Positions 8,438-17,552 of a stretch of DNA of 64,000 nt are shown piece by piece (position 1 is the first letter of the stretch; each line of letters opens with the position of its first letter). The position numbers were made by a program, and so were the translations under genes. The notes beneath the pieces are model-generated. The model was not told the DNA's origin. It made no database searches and saw only the letters and a program-made list of their open reading frames with translations. Origin of the DNA: Candidatus Binatia bacterium (lineage in GTDB: Bacteria > Desulfobacterota > Binatia > UBA12015); contig DATCMB010000023.1 in assembly GCA_036563615.1 (NCBI GenBank), positions 372,001-436,000 on the forward strand, read 5' to 3'.

Positions 8438-9010
8438 ATGCCGCTGCGGACGTTCATCGAGCGGATGAAGGAGCGGCCGAGCCCGTCGGTGCTCGAGCTC
8501 GGGACGCTGCGCGTGCAGGGCGAGGAGAGCACGCTGCGCAAGCGCTTCGTGCCGCACGCCGCCGAGTACGTCGGCACCGACTTCCGCGCCGGACCGGACG
8601 TCGACGTCGTCGCCGACGTGCACGAGCTGACGCGTACCTTCGGCGAGGAGCGCTTCGACGCCGTGATCTCGTGCTCGACGCTCGAGCACGTCAAGTATCC
8701 GTGGATCGCGGTGGTCGAGATCAACCGCGTGCTGAAGCCGGGCGGGCTGGTCTTCGTCCAGACGCACCAGACCTTCCCGATCCACGCCTACCCGAGCGAC
8801 TACTGGCGCTTCACGCGCGAGGGGCTCGAGGCGCTGTTCGCGGCGCAGGTCGGGTTTCGCACCGTCGCCTCGGCGCACGAGTTCCGCTGCGCGGTCGCGT
8901 CGGCGCGCGAGCCGCGGCTCGCGCTGCTGCCGGCCTACCTCAACGCGCTGCTCACGACCGAGAAGGTCGCGCACGCCGGTCCCTCGTTCCGCTGGACGAG
9001 CGACCTCTAG
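8438..9010 (+). CDS. Class I SAM-dependent methyltransferase
   Basis: 190 residues, 10 bp after the transporter gene and last in the operon. The motif I region is VLELG, motif II covers YVGTDF, and DAVISCSTLEHVKYP plus RVLKPGGLVFVQTH match the Methyltransf_11 pattern. The glycine-rich loop is shortened (ELGTLR), so SAM binding is probable but not certain. The substrate is unknown; such small methyltransferases beside transport and lipid genes act on many small molecules. Confidence 0.8.
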   Translation: MPLRTFIERMKERPSPSVLELGTLRVQGEESTLRKRFVPHAAEYVGTDFRAGPDVDVVADVHELTRTFGEERFDAVISCSTLEHVKYPWIAVVEINRVLKPGGLVFVQTHQTFPIHAYPSDYWRFTREGLEALFAAQVGFRTVASAHEFRCAVASAREPRLALLPAYLNALLTTEKVAHAGPSFRWTSDL

Positions 9011-9059
9011 GACGTGCGTCCGCGAGGCGTCGCGCGAGGCTCGCCGCGCCGCGGTGACG

Positions 9060-10541
9060 TCAGAGCAGCGGCTGGAAGAGGTAGCAGAAGTTCTCGGCGA
9101 GCCGCCGCGTCATCGAGCGCGCGCGGTGTGCCGCGAGGTCGACCTCGACGCTGTGCGCGAGCTCGCTCTCGATCTGCGCGTTGAGCCGCGCGAGGAAGGC
9201 CTCGTCGACGACCTGCACGACGCTCTCGAAGTTCAGGTGCAGGCTTCGGTAGTCGAGGTTCGCCGAGCCGAGCACGGCGTACGAGCCGTCGACCACCATC
9301 GCCTTGGCGTGCGAGAACGGCGGGCGACGCTCGAAGATCCGCACGCCCGACTCGAGCAGCGGCGTGTACAGCGAGCGCGCCGCGTAGTCGACGTACCAGT
9401 GGTTGCCGAGCTGCGGGACGACCAGGCGCGTGTCGACGCCGCGCAGCGCCGCGGCGCGGATCGCGTGCAGCACGGGCTCGTTCGGCACGAAGTACGGCGT
9501 GACGATGCGGATCGACTTCTTCGCCGCACCGATCGCGGCGAACAGCAGATCGGTGAGCGCGAGCGCGCCGGCGAAGGGACCGGTCGCGAGCACGTCGACC
9601 AGCGCGTCGCCGCGACGCTCGGCCGCGGGGAAGTAGCGCGGCAGGACGACGTCCGCGGGCGGCTCGCCGGACGCGAACGTCCAGTCGGCGACGAACTGGA
9701 GCTGCAGCTCGGCGACCGCGGGCCCCTCGATGCGCACGTGGTAGTCGCGGATCGGCGCGCCGTCCGTCGCCGCGCTCAGGTTCAAGTCGCTGATGTTGAT
9801 GCCGCCGGTGAAGCCGATGCGGCCGTCGATCACCGCGACCTTGCGGTGGTTTCGTAGATTGACCTGGAAGCGTCCGCGCAGCGGGCTCGCGTGCGAGATC
9901 GACGCGACCTTGACGCCCGCCTTGCGCGCCTTGCGGAACATCGTGCTGTAGTGCGCGTAGGTCGAGCCGAAGCGGTCGTAGAGCAGGCGCACCGTGACGC
10001 CTTCCGCGGCGCGGCGCGCGAGCCGCTCGACGAGACGCCGTCCCGTCGCGTCGCGCGCGATGATGAACGACTGGATGTGGATCGAGTCCTGCGCGGCGTC
10101 GATCGCGGCGTCGAGCGCCGGGTAGAACTCGTCGCCGTCGATCAGCAACTCGATCGCGTTGCCGCCGAGCTGCGCGAGCTCACGCCGGCGAAAGGTCGTC
10201 GTGCGCAGGATCTCGGTGCCGCGACCTTCCGGGACGGGCGCGCGCCGCGCGAGCGCCGCGGCGCTCGCCTCGCCCTCGGGCTGCGTCAGCTCGCGCAGGA
10301 TCGCGCGGCAGGCGTCGCGCGCCGCGGCGCCGCGCTCGACCTGGTCGATGCCGAAGCACAGGTAGACCAGCGCGCCGAGGAACGGGAACGCCCACAGGAT
10401 GCCGAGCCACAGCACCGCCGACACCGGACGGTGCTTGTGCAGCAGCACGTGCAGGCTCAGCACCACGCCGATCAGGACGTGCGCGAGGCCTGCGAGCGTC
10501 AGGTCCTGGAGCAGCGTGCCGAGTATCGTTCCGCCGGTCAC
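9060..10541 (-). CDS. cls: Cardiolipin synthase (PLD superfamily)
   Basis: 493 residues, GTG start at 10541. Two N-terminal membrane segments (about residues 18-34 and 43-62) are followed by two phospholipase-D domains. The first HKD motif is at His232, Lys234 and Asp239 (HRKVAVID), the second at His411, Lys413 and Asp418 (HAKAMVVD). Length and order match ClsA-type enzymes, which condense two phosphatidylglycerols into cardiolipin and glycerol at the inner membrane. It stands alone, convergent with the methyltransferase gene. Confidence 0.92.
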   Translation of the reverse strand: MTGGTILGTLLQDLTLAGLAHVLIGVVLSLHVLLHKHRPVSAVLWLGILWAFPFLGALVYLCFGIDQVERGAAARDACRAILRELTQPEGEASAAALARRAPVPEGRGTEILRTTTFRRRELAQLGGNAIELLIDGDEFYPALDAAIDAAQDSIHIQSFIIARDATGRRLVERLARRAAEGVTVRLLYDRFGSTYAHYSTMFRKARKAGVKVASISHASPLRGRFQVNLRNHRKVAVIDGRIGFTGGINISDLNLSAATDGAPIRDYHVRIEGPAVAELQLQFVADWTFASGEPPADVVLPRYFPAAERRGDALVDVLATGPFAGALALTDLLFAAIGAAKKSIRIVTPYFVPNEPVLHAIRAAALRGVDTRLVVPQLGNHWYVDYAARSLYTPLLESGVRIFERRPPFSHAKAMVVDGSYAVLGSANLDYRSLHLNFESVVQVVDEAFLARLNAQIESELAHSVEVDLAAHRARSMTRRLAENFCYLFQPLL

Positions 10542-10589
10542 CGGTTCGTCGCGATCCTCCTCAACCCGGCCGGCGGCGCGTCGCGCGGC

Positions 10590-11531
10590 TCAGTGCGGCT
10601 TGAGGAACGAGCGCTTGAGCGCCTCCGCCGCGTCCTGCATCGCGACCTTACCCTTGGCGAGTACGTCGGGCATGCTGAAGAAGCCGTGGATCACGCCGTC
10701 GTAGCGCTTGAGCTCGGTCGGCACGCCGGCCTCCTTCAAGCGCGCGGCGTACGCCTCGCCCTCGTCGCGTAGCGGATCGAACTCGGCGGTGATCACCGTC
10801 GCCGGCGGCAGACCCGTCAGGTCCTTCGCCTGCAGCGGCGACGCGTACGGGTTGGTCGCGTCCTGCGGACCGCGCAGGTAGTGGTTCCAGAACCACTCCA
10901 TGTCGCTGCGCGTGAGGAAGTAGCCCTCGGCGTTGTCGCGGTAGGACGCGGTGTCGAACTTCGCGTCGGTGACCGGGTAGATCAGCAGCTGGTGCACGAG
11001 GCGCGGCTTGCCCAGGTCGCGCGCCTTGAGCGCGACGCACGCCGTCAGGTTGCCGCCCGCGCTGTCGCCGCCGATCGCGACGCGCTCGGGATCGCCGCCG
11101 ATCGAAGCCGCGTTCTCGACCACCCACGCCGCCGCGGCGTACGCGTCGTCGATCGCCGCGGGGAACTTGTGCTCGGGCGCGAGCCGGTAGTCGACCGACA
11201 CCACGATGCCGTCGATCAGCTTGGCGAGCGCGCGCGTCGTGCCGTCGTGCGTGTCGAGGTCGCCCAGCACCCAGCCGCCGCCGTGGTAGTAGACCAGCAC
11301 CGGCAGCCCGGGCTCGCTGCTCGCCGCGTAGATGCGCACCGGGATCTCGCCCGCGGGACCCGGGATCGTGCGGTTCTCGATCCGCGCGAGCGGCTCGGGC
11401 GGCGCGGCGCGCAACGCGGTCAGGTTGCGCATGTTGGCGCGCGCTTCCTCGACCGACAGCGAGGTGAGCGTCGGCATCCCCGGCGCGTTGAGCATGTTCA
11501 GCAGCGTCTGGACGTCCTCGTCGAGCGGCAT
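10590..11531 (-). CDS. Alpha/beta hydrolase, hormone-sensitive-lipase family
   Basis: 313 residues; ATG at 11531 with GGAGG upstream. The HGGG oxyanion-hole motif lies at residues 83-86 and the nucleophile elbow GDSAGG has Ser157. The acid (Asp in EFDPLRDEG) and base (His in VIHGFFSM) lie near residues 255 and 285. This is the layout of bacterial HSL/family IV carboxylesterases, which cleave short acyl esters in the cytoplasm. No partner gene is obvious; the flanking cls and CoA-hydrolase genes are on the same strand with gaps near 50 bp. Confidence 0.92.
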   Translation of the reverse strand: MPLDEDVQTLLNMLNAPGMPTLTSLSVEEARANMRNLTALRAAPPEPLARIENRTIPGPAGEIPVRIYAASSEPGLPVLVYYHGGGWVLGDLDTHDGTTRALAKLIDGIVVSVDYRLAPEHKFPAAIDDAYAAAAWVVENAASIGGDPERVAIGGDSAGGNLTACVALKARDLGKPRLVHQLLIYPVTDAKFDTASYRDNAEGYFLTRSDMEWFWNHYLRGPQDATNPYASPLQAKDLTGLPPATVITAEFDPLRDEGEAYAARLKEAGVPTELKRYDGVIHGFFSMPDVLAKGKVAMQDAAEALKRSFLKPH

Positions 11532-11589
11532 CGAAAATCCTCCACTCCGGCCGCGTCGCGGCGGCGATCGGTCGAATATGGTCGGCGCG

Positions 11590-12906
11590 CTAGCGGCCTG
11601 TCAAATTCGCGCTCCACGCGGCGCGCAGCTCGTCGCGGAACGCGGGATCGGCGATCGAGATCAGCAGCTCGGCGCGCTCCTTGTCGCTGCGGCCGAAGAG
11701 ATTCACCGCGCCGTGCTCGGTCGCGACCCAGTGCACCTGGTGGCGCGGCGTGGTCACCACCGAGCCCGGCGGCAGCGCGGCGACGATGCGCGAGCGCGGC
11801 TCGCCCTGTACCTGCACGGTGGAGTGCAAGCACAAAATCGACGTTCCGCCTTCCGCTTCGCGCGCGCCGGCGACGAACGACTCGTGCCCGCCGACGCCCG
11901 AGTGCTGACGTCCGGCGACGGTGTCCGCGACCACCTGACCCGCGAGATCGATCATGATCGCCGAGTTGATGCTGACCATGCGCCGGTTGCGTCCGATGAT
12001 CGACGGCAGGTTGGTCGCCGACACCGGGAGAAAGCGCACGCTCGGCTCGCGCTCCGCCCAGTCGTAGAGCGCGCGCGAGCCGAGCGCGAAGGTGCAGACG
12101 GTGAAGCCGTCGTAGACGCCCTTGCGGTTCGCGACCTTGCCGGCCTCGTGCAGCAGCCGCACGCCGTCGACCAGCATCTCGGTGTGGATGCCGAAGCCGC
12201 CGCGCGGTCCCTCGGCGAGGATGCGCGCCACCTCGTTCGGCACGCCGCCGATGCCGAACTGCAGCGTCGCGCCGTCGGGCACGAGCGCGCTCACGTGCTC
12301 GGCGATGCGGCGGTCGGCGTCGCCGCGCTGCTTGCCGGCGAGCTCCATGAGCTCCGCGTCGTGCTCGACGATGACGTCGACCTCCGAGCAGTGGATACGG
12401 TGGTCGCCGAGCTCGGGCAGCCCGCGCGTCGCGGGCATGTGCCGGTTGACCTCGACGATCGCGAGCCGCTCGGGATCGCGCGCCGCCTCGCGCAGCGGCA
12501 CCTCGGTCGCGCCGGCGTGCACGCCGAGCGAGAGGAAGCCGTCCGCGTCGGGTGGTGCGACCGCGCAGGCGACGACGCGCGGCCGCGTGCGCCGCGCGAT
12601 CAGCTCGAGGCCGTGGAAGTCCGAGGTCAGGTGCTCGAGCGGCGCGCCGTCGCGGCGCAGCTCGCGCTCGACGTGGCCGAAGAACTGGCTCACGACCCGC
12701 ACGCCCGGACGCTCGAGCACCGGGAAGCGCTCCTGCAGCAGCGCGCAGAGGATCGTGAGCCCGGAGAAGCGCTCGCGCGCGCCGAGCGCGTGCAGCAGGC
12801 CAGCCGGCTGCGCAGGCGCGAGCGGCAGGAAGACGGTGTCGTCGTCGCGGATCAGCGCGGCGGCGTCGGCGGCGTCGCGCAGCCGCGCTCGGTAGGCGTC
12901 GTTCAT
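11590..12906 (-). CDS. Acetyl-CoA hydrolase/transferase family protein
   Basis: 438 residues; the ATG at 12906 overlaps the upstream gene's stop by 4 nt (ATGA). The protein has the two-domain acetyl-CoA hydrolase/4-hydroxybutyrate CoA-transferase layout. Features include QFGIGGVPNEVARIL, a central IVEVNRHMPATRG segment, and the C-terminal GVGGHESFVAGA and VTTPRHQVHWVATEHGAVNLFG regions. Members move CoA between acetyl-CoA and a short hydroxy- or dicarboxylic acid through a glutamyl thioester in the cytoplasm. The substrate is unknown; coupling to the upstream small gene suggests joint expression. Confidence 0.9.
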   Translation of the reverse strand: MNDAYRARLRDAADAAALIRDDDTVFLPLAPAQPAGLLHALGARERFSGLTILCALLQERFPVLERPGVRVVSQFFGHVERELRRDGAPLEHLTSDFHGLELIARRTRPRVVACAVAPPDADGFLSLGVHAGATEVPLREAARDPERLAIVEVNRHMPATRGLPELGDHRIHCSEVDVIVEHDAELMELAGKQRGDADRRIAEHVSALVPDGATLQFGIGGVPNEVARILAEGPRGGFGIHTEMLVDGVRLLHEAGKVANRKGVYDGFTVCTFALGSRALYDWAEREPSVRFLPVSATNLPSIIGRNRRMVSINSAIMIDLAGQVVADTVAGRQHSGVGGHESFVAGAREAEGGTSILCLHSTVQVQGEPRSRIVAALPPGSVVTTPRHQVHWVATEHGAVNLFGRSDKERAELLISIADPAFRDELRAAWSANLTGR

Positions 12907-13343
12907 CGGCTCGTCCGCTCGGGGGAAGCCTCGCCGGCGCGCGCCGGGTCGGGGTCGAGGCGCACGGCGATCGAGCCCGAGGTGTCCTGCAGGAGCCCGA
13001 CCCACCAGTCGGCCCAGCCGTACTTCGCGGCGAGCAGCGAGCGGATCAGCGCGTGCCCCTCGGCGCCCGGCTGCGGTCGCGCGAGCACCGGCAGGACGGC
13101 GTCGCCGCGCACGATCTCGATCTCGGGGCGCGCGAGCAGGTCGCGGTAGAACGCGCGCTCCGGCGTCGCCGCTTCGACCCACAGCGCGCCGTCGTGCTCC
13201 GCGACCCAGACCCGGGTCTCGCGCGCGCTGCCGTCGTCCGCGGTGGTCCGCATGACCGCGACCTCGTTGCCCTCGAGCGCGACGAGCGTCACCGCGGCGA
13301 AGGCGGCGACGAGCAGGAAGAGGACGAGCAGCGCGCGTGGCAT
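12903..13343 (-). CDS. Membrane-anchored DUF2255/deazaflavin-nitroreductase-like protein
   Basis: 146 residues. An N-terminal hydrophobic anchor (MPRALLVLFLLVAAFAAVTL) is followed by a compact split-barrel-like domain: RVWVAEHDGALWVEA, then residues ending with RSLLAAKYGWADWWVG. This pattern resembles small flavin or F420-binding nitroreductase-like proteins, which often have such an anchor. The assignment comes from pattern recognition, not a decisive motif. It overlaps the next gene by 4 nt. Confidence 0.6.
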   Translation of the reverse strand: MPRALLVLFLLVAAFAAVTLVALEGNEVAVMRTTADDGSARETRVWVAEHDGALWVEAATPERAFYRDLLARPEIEIVRGDAVLPVLARPQPGAEGHALIRSLLAAKYGWADWWVGLLQDTSGSIAVRLDPDPARAGEASPERTSR

Positions 13344-13506
13344 CGAGGCGAGCTTCCTTCAGACGAGCTCGCTCCGGTCCGTACCGTCTGGCAGGGACGG
13401 AAAGCAACGCGGCGCCTGCCCGGGCGGACGCGTGGGCGACGCAGCGCGCACGCCGAGCCCGCATCGGCGGCACGCCGTCCGCCGCCGCGCGCCAGCGCGC
13501 GTTCGC

Positions 13507-15036
13507 TCAGCGCGCCGGCACGGCCGCCGCGCACGCCGCGAGCACGGCCTCGCGGTCCGGTCCCGGCGGGATGCGGTACGGCGCGTTGCGCCGCTTGCCG
13601 CGCAGCATCACGCGCAGCGCGCGCAGCATGACGCGCGGCTTGCTGAACGCCTGCTCCGGCGTCTCGAGCATGTTCATCATGCGCACGAAGGCGCGGTAGA
13701 CGACGGGGTCGCAGCGCACCGCGACGTTGACGCCGTCCTCGAAGAAGCGCGCCACCAGCTTGCCGCGCAAGCCCTTCGGCATGCGTCCCTCGGCCTTGCG
13801 CATCGCCTCGCGGTCCGCGGCGACCGACGCGCGGTAGAACGGCTCGATGTCGCGCCGCGCCGCCTGGTCGAGCGCCACGGCGACGGCGCGCAGGTCGCGG
13901 CCGTGGCGCGCGAGCGCCTCGCCGAGCATCTCGGCGTGCAGGAAGCCCTGCGAGCAGCCGCGTCCGTAGAGCGGGTTCGAGCAGTAGGCCGCGTCGCCCA
14001 GCACGAACAGGCCCTCCGCGACCGGGCCGCGCTCGTCGACGAAGCGACGCAGGCGGTTGATGAGCCCGCCCATCGCCTGCACCGGGTGCTCCGGGTCGCC
14101 GATCGGCTCGGCGCGCTCCGGATCGACCCAGCGCGCGACCGCCGGCAGCGAGCGCGCGACGATGTCGAACGCCTCGGGGCGCGCCAGCATCTTCATCTCG
14201 GGGAACGCGAGCGGCGCCGCGAGCGTGACCGAGAACGTCCGGTCGTCGGCCGGGAAGATTGCGTACTTGACCCAGTTGTAGTCGGCGGCGCCGGGATGGA
14301 TGTCGGGCTCGGGCTCGGTCGCGCCGGGACGCAGCGCGTAGAAGCGCGTGTAGTAGACGATGCCCGAGGGCTCGGACTTCTCCTCGGGAGCGCGCGCGCC
14401 GATCGCCGCGAGCCAGCGCGTCACCTGTGATTGACGACCGCTCGCGTCGACCACCAGATCGGCGAGCAGCTCGCGCTCCTCGCCCTCCGCCTCACCCGAG
14501 CGCAGCACGATGCCGCGCACGCGAGGCGGATCACCCGGATCGGCGACGAGCCCGGTCACCGTGGCGCCCGACACCAGCGACACACCGGGCAGCGCCAGCA
14601 CGTGCCGCCGCACGACCCACTCGAAGGTCGTCCGCCGGCAGCCGAGCGTCACCACGTCGTCGTCGCCCGGCTCGGGCGTGAGCTCCTTCAGCGTGACCGG
14701 CCGCACCTCGAGCATCTTGAGCTCGCGCGCCCCCGCCTCGAGCAGCTCGCGCAGCAGCTCGGGATGACGGTCGCGCAGGAGGTTGCGCAGGCGGCCGAGG
14801 AAGACGTGCGAGTGCCGCACCTGGATGGCGCCCTTGCGCTTCCAGCGCCGGAACGCCTCGCTCGCGGTCTCGGTGGCGGGCTCGGCGTCGCGCTCGACGA
14901 TCGTCACCTCGAGCCCGCGGCGCGCGAGCACGAGCGCCGAGGCGAGCCCCGTGATCCCGCCGCCGATAACGACGGCGTGCGCGCCGGTGAGGTCGTTCGC
15001 GGTGGGAGAAACGGTGGTGGTTGCGCTTGCGGCCAA
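13507..15036 (-). CDS. FAD-dependent oxidoreductase, geranylgeranyl-reductase/halogenase-like
   Basis: 509 residues using a TTG start at 15036, chosen because GGAGG lies 7 nt upstream; an ATG at 15093 would add 19 residues and put that ribosome binding site inside the gene. The Rossmann motif VIGGGITGLASALVLARRG sits near residues 23-41 and is followed by VERD, then a central ADLVVDASGRQS segment and a GDAAYCSNPLYGRGCSQG FAD-binding region. This order fits group A flavoprotein monooxygenases, halogenases and geranylgeranyl reductases. No KWxxxP-type halogenase lysine motif was seen. Function beyond FAD redox is open. Confidence 0.82.
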   Translation of the reverse strand: MAASATTTVSPTANDLTGAHAVVIGGGITGLASALVLARRGLEVTIVERDAEPATETASEAFRRWKRKGAIQVRHSHVFLGRLRNLLRDRHPELLRELLEAGARELKMLEVRPVTLKELTPEPGDDDVVTLGCRRTTFEWVVRRHVLALPGVSLVSGATVTGLVADPGDPPRVRGIVLRSGEAEGEERELLADLVVDASGRQSQVTRWLAAIGARAPEEKSEPSGIVYYTRFYALRPGATEPEPDIHPGAADYNWVKYAIFPADDRTFSVTLAAPLAFPEMKMLARPEAFDIVARSLPAVARWVDPERAEPIGDPEHPVQAMGGLINRLRRFVDERGPVAEGLFVLGDAAYCSNPLYGRGCSQGFLHAEMLGEALARHGRDLRAVAVALDQAARRDIEPFYRASVAADREAMRKAEGRMPKGLRGKLVARFFEDGVNVAVRCDPVVYRAFVRMMNMLETPEQAFSKPRVMLRALRVMLRGKRRNAPYRIPPGPDREAVLAACAAAVPAR

Positions 15037-15205
15037 GGTCGATCCTCCAGGTGGGGTCGCTGGTACTGTTACGATCGACGGTCGCGCGCACAAGTCCCGT
15101 TCGGATTTCCGACGCCGCAGCGCGGCACGGCGTGTGCGCGCTGCGGCGTGACCGGCGCGCGGGCCGCGAGCGACGTCCGACGCGCGCGCGCGCGCGGCGC
15201 CGGCG

Positions 15206-16042
15206 TCAGTCCCGCCAGCCGAGCGCGTCGCGCATCGCCTTCTCGTAGTCCTCGAACGAGAGCTGGCGGTAGGTCGACGCGATGAGCTGCGCGTCCTCGC
15301 CGGCCAGGTAGCGGAGCTTCGGCGCGGGGTCGTGCACGGCGTCGTAGATCAGGCGCGCGACCTCGGCGGCGTCGCCGCCGACGCCGTTCGTACGCAGCCG
15401 CTCGAGCGCGGTGTCGAAGCGCTGCGAGCGCTCCCAGTACGGCGACTGCGGTCCGAAGGAGCTGCCGACGAGCGCGTTCTCGAGCAGCCGCGTGCGGTAC
15501 TGCCCGGGCTGGATGATCACCACGCGGACGCCGAACGGCTGCAGCTCGAAGTGCAGCGCCTCGGAGATCGCTTCGAGCGCGTGCTTGCTCGCCGCGTAGA
15601 GCCCGCCGTAGGGGCGCGCGACGATGCCGGCGATCGACGACACGTTGACGATCGTGCCGCTCTTCCGCGCCCGCATGCCGGGCAGCGCCGCGCGGATCGT
15701 GCGCAGCACGCCGTGCACGTTGGTGTCGAACAGGCGCTGGACCTCTTCCTCCGACGCGTCCTCGATCGACGAGCGCAGCTCGATGCCGGCGTTGTTCACC
15801 AGCACGTCGAGCGGCCCCGCCTCGGTGACGCGCGCGATCGCGCCCGTGACGCTCGCCGGATCGCAGACGTCGAGCGCGACGAGCTCGAGACGCAAGCCTT
15901 CTTCACGCGCGATGCGCTCGAGCTCCGAGCCCTTCGCGACGTCGCGCATGCTCGCGAACACGTGGTCGCCGCGGCGCGCGAAGACGAGCGCCGTCTCGAA
16001 GCCGAAGCCGCTGCTGCAGCCGGTGATGAGGACGTTGGCCAT
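15206..16042 (-). CDS. Short-chain dehydrogenase/reductase
   Basis: 278 residues. Classical SDR signs: cofactor motif TGCSSGFGFE near the N-terminus, NNAGIE, VSSIAG and the catalytic YAASK. The residue after the first beta strand region (RDVAKGSEL) suggests NADP(H). It probably reduces or oxidises a carbonyl or alcohol on a lipid-like substrate. ATG at 16042 begins directly with the Rossmann strand, as usual for the family. About 170 bp separate it from the flavoprotein gene downstream; joint transcription is possible. Confidence 0.9.
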   Translation of the reverse strand: MANVLITGCSSGFGFETALVFARRGDHVFASMRDVAKGSELERIAREEGLRLELVALDVCDPASVTGAIARVTEAGPLDVLVNNAGIELRSSIEDASEEEVQRLFDTNVHGVLRTIRAALPGMRARKSGTIVNVSSIAGIVARPYGGLYAASKHALEAISEALHFELQPFGVRVVIIQPGQYRTRLLENALVGSSFGPQSPYWERSQRFDTALERLRTNGVGGDAAEVARLIYDAVHDPAPKLRYLAGEDAQLIASTYRQLSFEDYEKAMRDALGWRD

Positions 16043-16232
16043 CGGAATCGTCGGTCGGCTCCGCGCGGGCGCCGGAACGGGCTGACATAGATTCCGGCCG
16101 CGCAATCGGCAACGCGACCGCGCGGACGCCGATCCGGGCGGTCTGCGGCCGCTCGAACGACGCGTTCCCCGACGGCGGGCCGTTGCGAGCGCTGCGGTCG
16201 CGCCCGCACGACGGCGGCGGGTCCCGCCTCCG

Positions 16233-17417
16233 TCAAGCAACGAGCGCCGCGAAGTTGTCGCGCAGGATGCGGCGCACGTCGTCCTCGGGTAGCCCCTCGA
16301 GCTCGTCGGCGAACTCCGTCGGCCAGAGCAGCCCTTCGGGATGCGGGTAATCGGAACCCGCGAGCACCTGCGAGGCGCCGATCAGCTTCGCGAGCCCGAC
16401 CACGTCGTCCTCGTAGAACGGCGACACCCAGAAGTTCGTGCGGAAGGTCTCGCTCGGGCGCAAAGGCGGCGCGCCGAAGCGCCACATGTCCTTGCTGTAG
16501 AGGCGCGCGATGTGGTCGAGCTTCCAGAGCAGCGGCTCGACCCAGCGCGAGCCGTACTCGACGCTCAGGATGCGCAGCCGCGGGAAGCGGCCGAACAGGT
16601 TGTCGGCGATCAGCGCGGTCACGGTGTCGACGATCGGGCGCTCGGTGAACGACAGCGCGTACTCCATCAGCGAGTGCCGGTGCGACGGCGGGTGCGGCCG
16701 GAGCCCCCAGGGCACGTTGTACATCTCGCTGAACGGCGTGCGGCCGATGTGGAAGACGACGTTCGTGCCGGCCTCCTGGCACGCGGCCCAGAACGGGTCG
16801 AAGCGCGGGTGTCCGGGCGAGTGGCCGGCGTAGGGACCGGCCGTCAAGACCACAAACCGTGCCCCGAGCTTCTGCGCGCGGGTGAGCTCGCGCAGCGCCT
16901 CGTCGACGTCGAGCAGCGACAGCAGCGGCGCGCCGTAGATCCTGCCGTCGGCGCCGTAGCCCCAGTCCTCCTCGAGCCAGCGGTTGTAGGCGCGCAGGCT
17001 CGGGTAGAGGACGTCGGGCGTCTCGCGGAGCTGCGGCTCGACGCCGACGCCGGCGGTCGGCAGCATCAGGCACTTCTCGACCCGCTGCTCGTCCATCTTC
17101 GCGAGCCGACGCTTGCGGTCGACGAACTCCGGCACCGCGAGCGCGTTGATCGGCTGCAGGCTCGGGCTGCCGCCCTCGTCGGTCTCGCCGCGCAGGAACG
17201 CCTTCATCACGCCCGGCGCGCCGACGCTGTCGCCCGCGCCGACGCTGAAGAAGTGGCAGCGCTGGTCGCCGACGTACATGCGCGACGGCCCGTCGCCGCG
17301 GCGATCGATCCACACCGTGCGCTTCTTGAACGGCGCCTCGATGTGCCGGGTGAAGCAGTCGTCCGGCTCGTAGAAGTGGTTGTCGGCGTCGTTGATCCAG
17401 TAGCTCGGTCGACCCAT
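16233..17417 (-). CDS. Amidohydrolase family 2 (PF04909-type) metal-dependent hydrolase
   Basis: 394 residues; ATG at 17417 preceded by GGGAGAG. The N-terminal NDADNHFYEP segment and the C-terminal GSDYPHPEG segment supply the metal ligands typical of this TIM-barrel family, which includes ACMSD-like decarboxylases. The middle has FVVLTAGPYAGHSPGHP and FHIGRTPF. Members cleave C-C or C-N bonds of aromatic or carboxylic compounds. Such paralogues are common in lineages that use unusual aromatics; the substrate here is unknown. Confidence 0.88.
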   Translation of the reverse strand: MGRPSYWINDADNHFYEPDDCFTRHIEAPFKKRTVWIDRRGDGPSRMYVGDQRCHFFSVGAGDSVGAPGVMKAFLRGETDEGGSPSLQPINALAVPEFVDRKRRLAKMDEQRVEKCLMLPTAGVGVEPQLRETPDVLYPSLRAYNRWLEEDWGYGADGRIYGAPLLSLLDVDEALRELTRAQKLGARFVVLTAGPYAGHSPGHPRFDPFWAACQEAGTNVVFHIGRTPFSEMYNVPWGLRPHPPSHRHSLMEYALSFTERPIVDTVTALIADNLFGRFPRLRILSVEYGSRWVEPLLWKLDHIARLYSKDMWRFGAPPLRPSETFRTNFWVSPFYEDDVVGLAKLIGASQVLAGSDYPHPEGLLWPTEFADELEGLPEDDVRRILRDNFAALVA

Positions 17418-17552
17418 GCGTCTCTCCCGCGGCTGCGTCGTCGCGCGCCGGCTGCGACCTCGCGAAACGGTAGCAGCGCGGTCGGCGTGCCGCAGCGAGC
17501 CGCGCCGTCCGCGTCAGGATCGAAAAATGCGCCGGACAAGCGCCAACTTTCG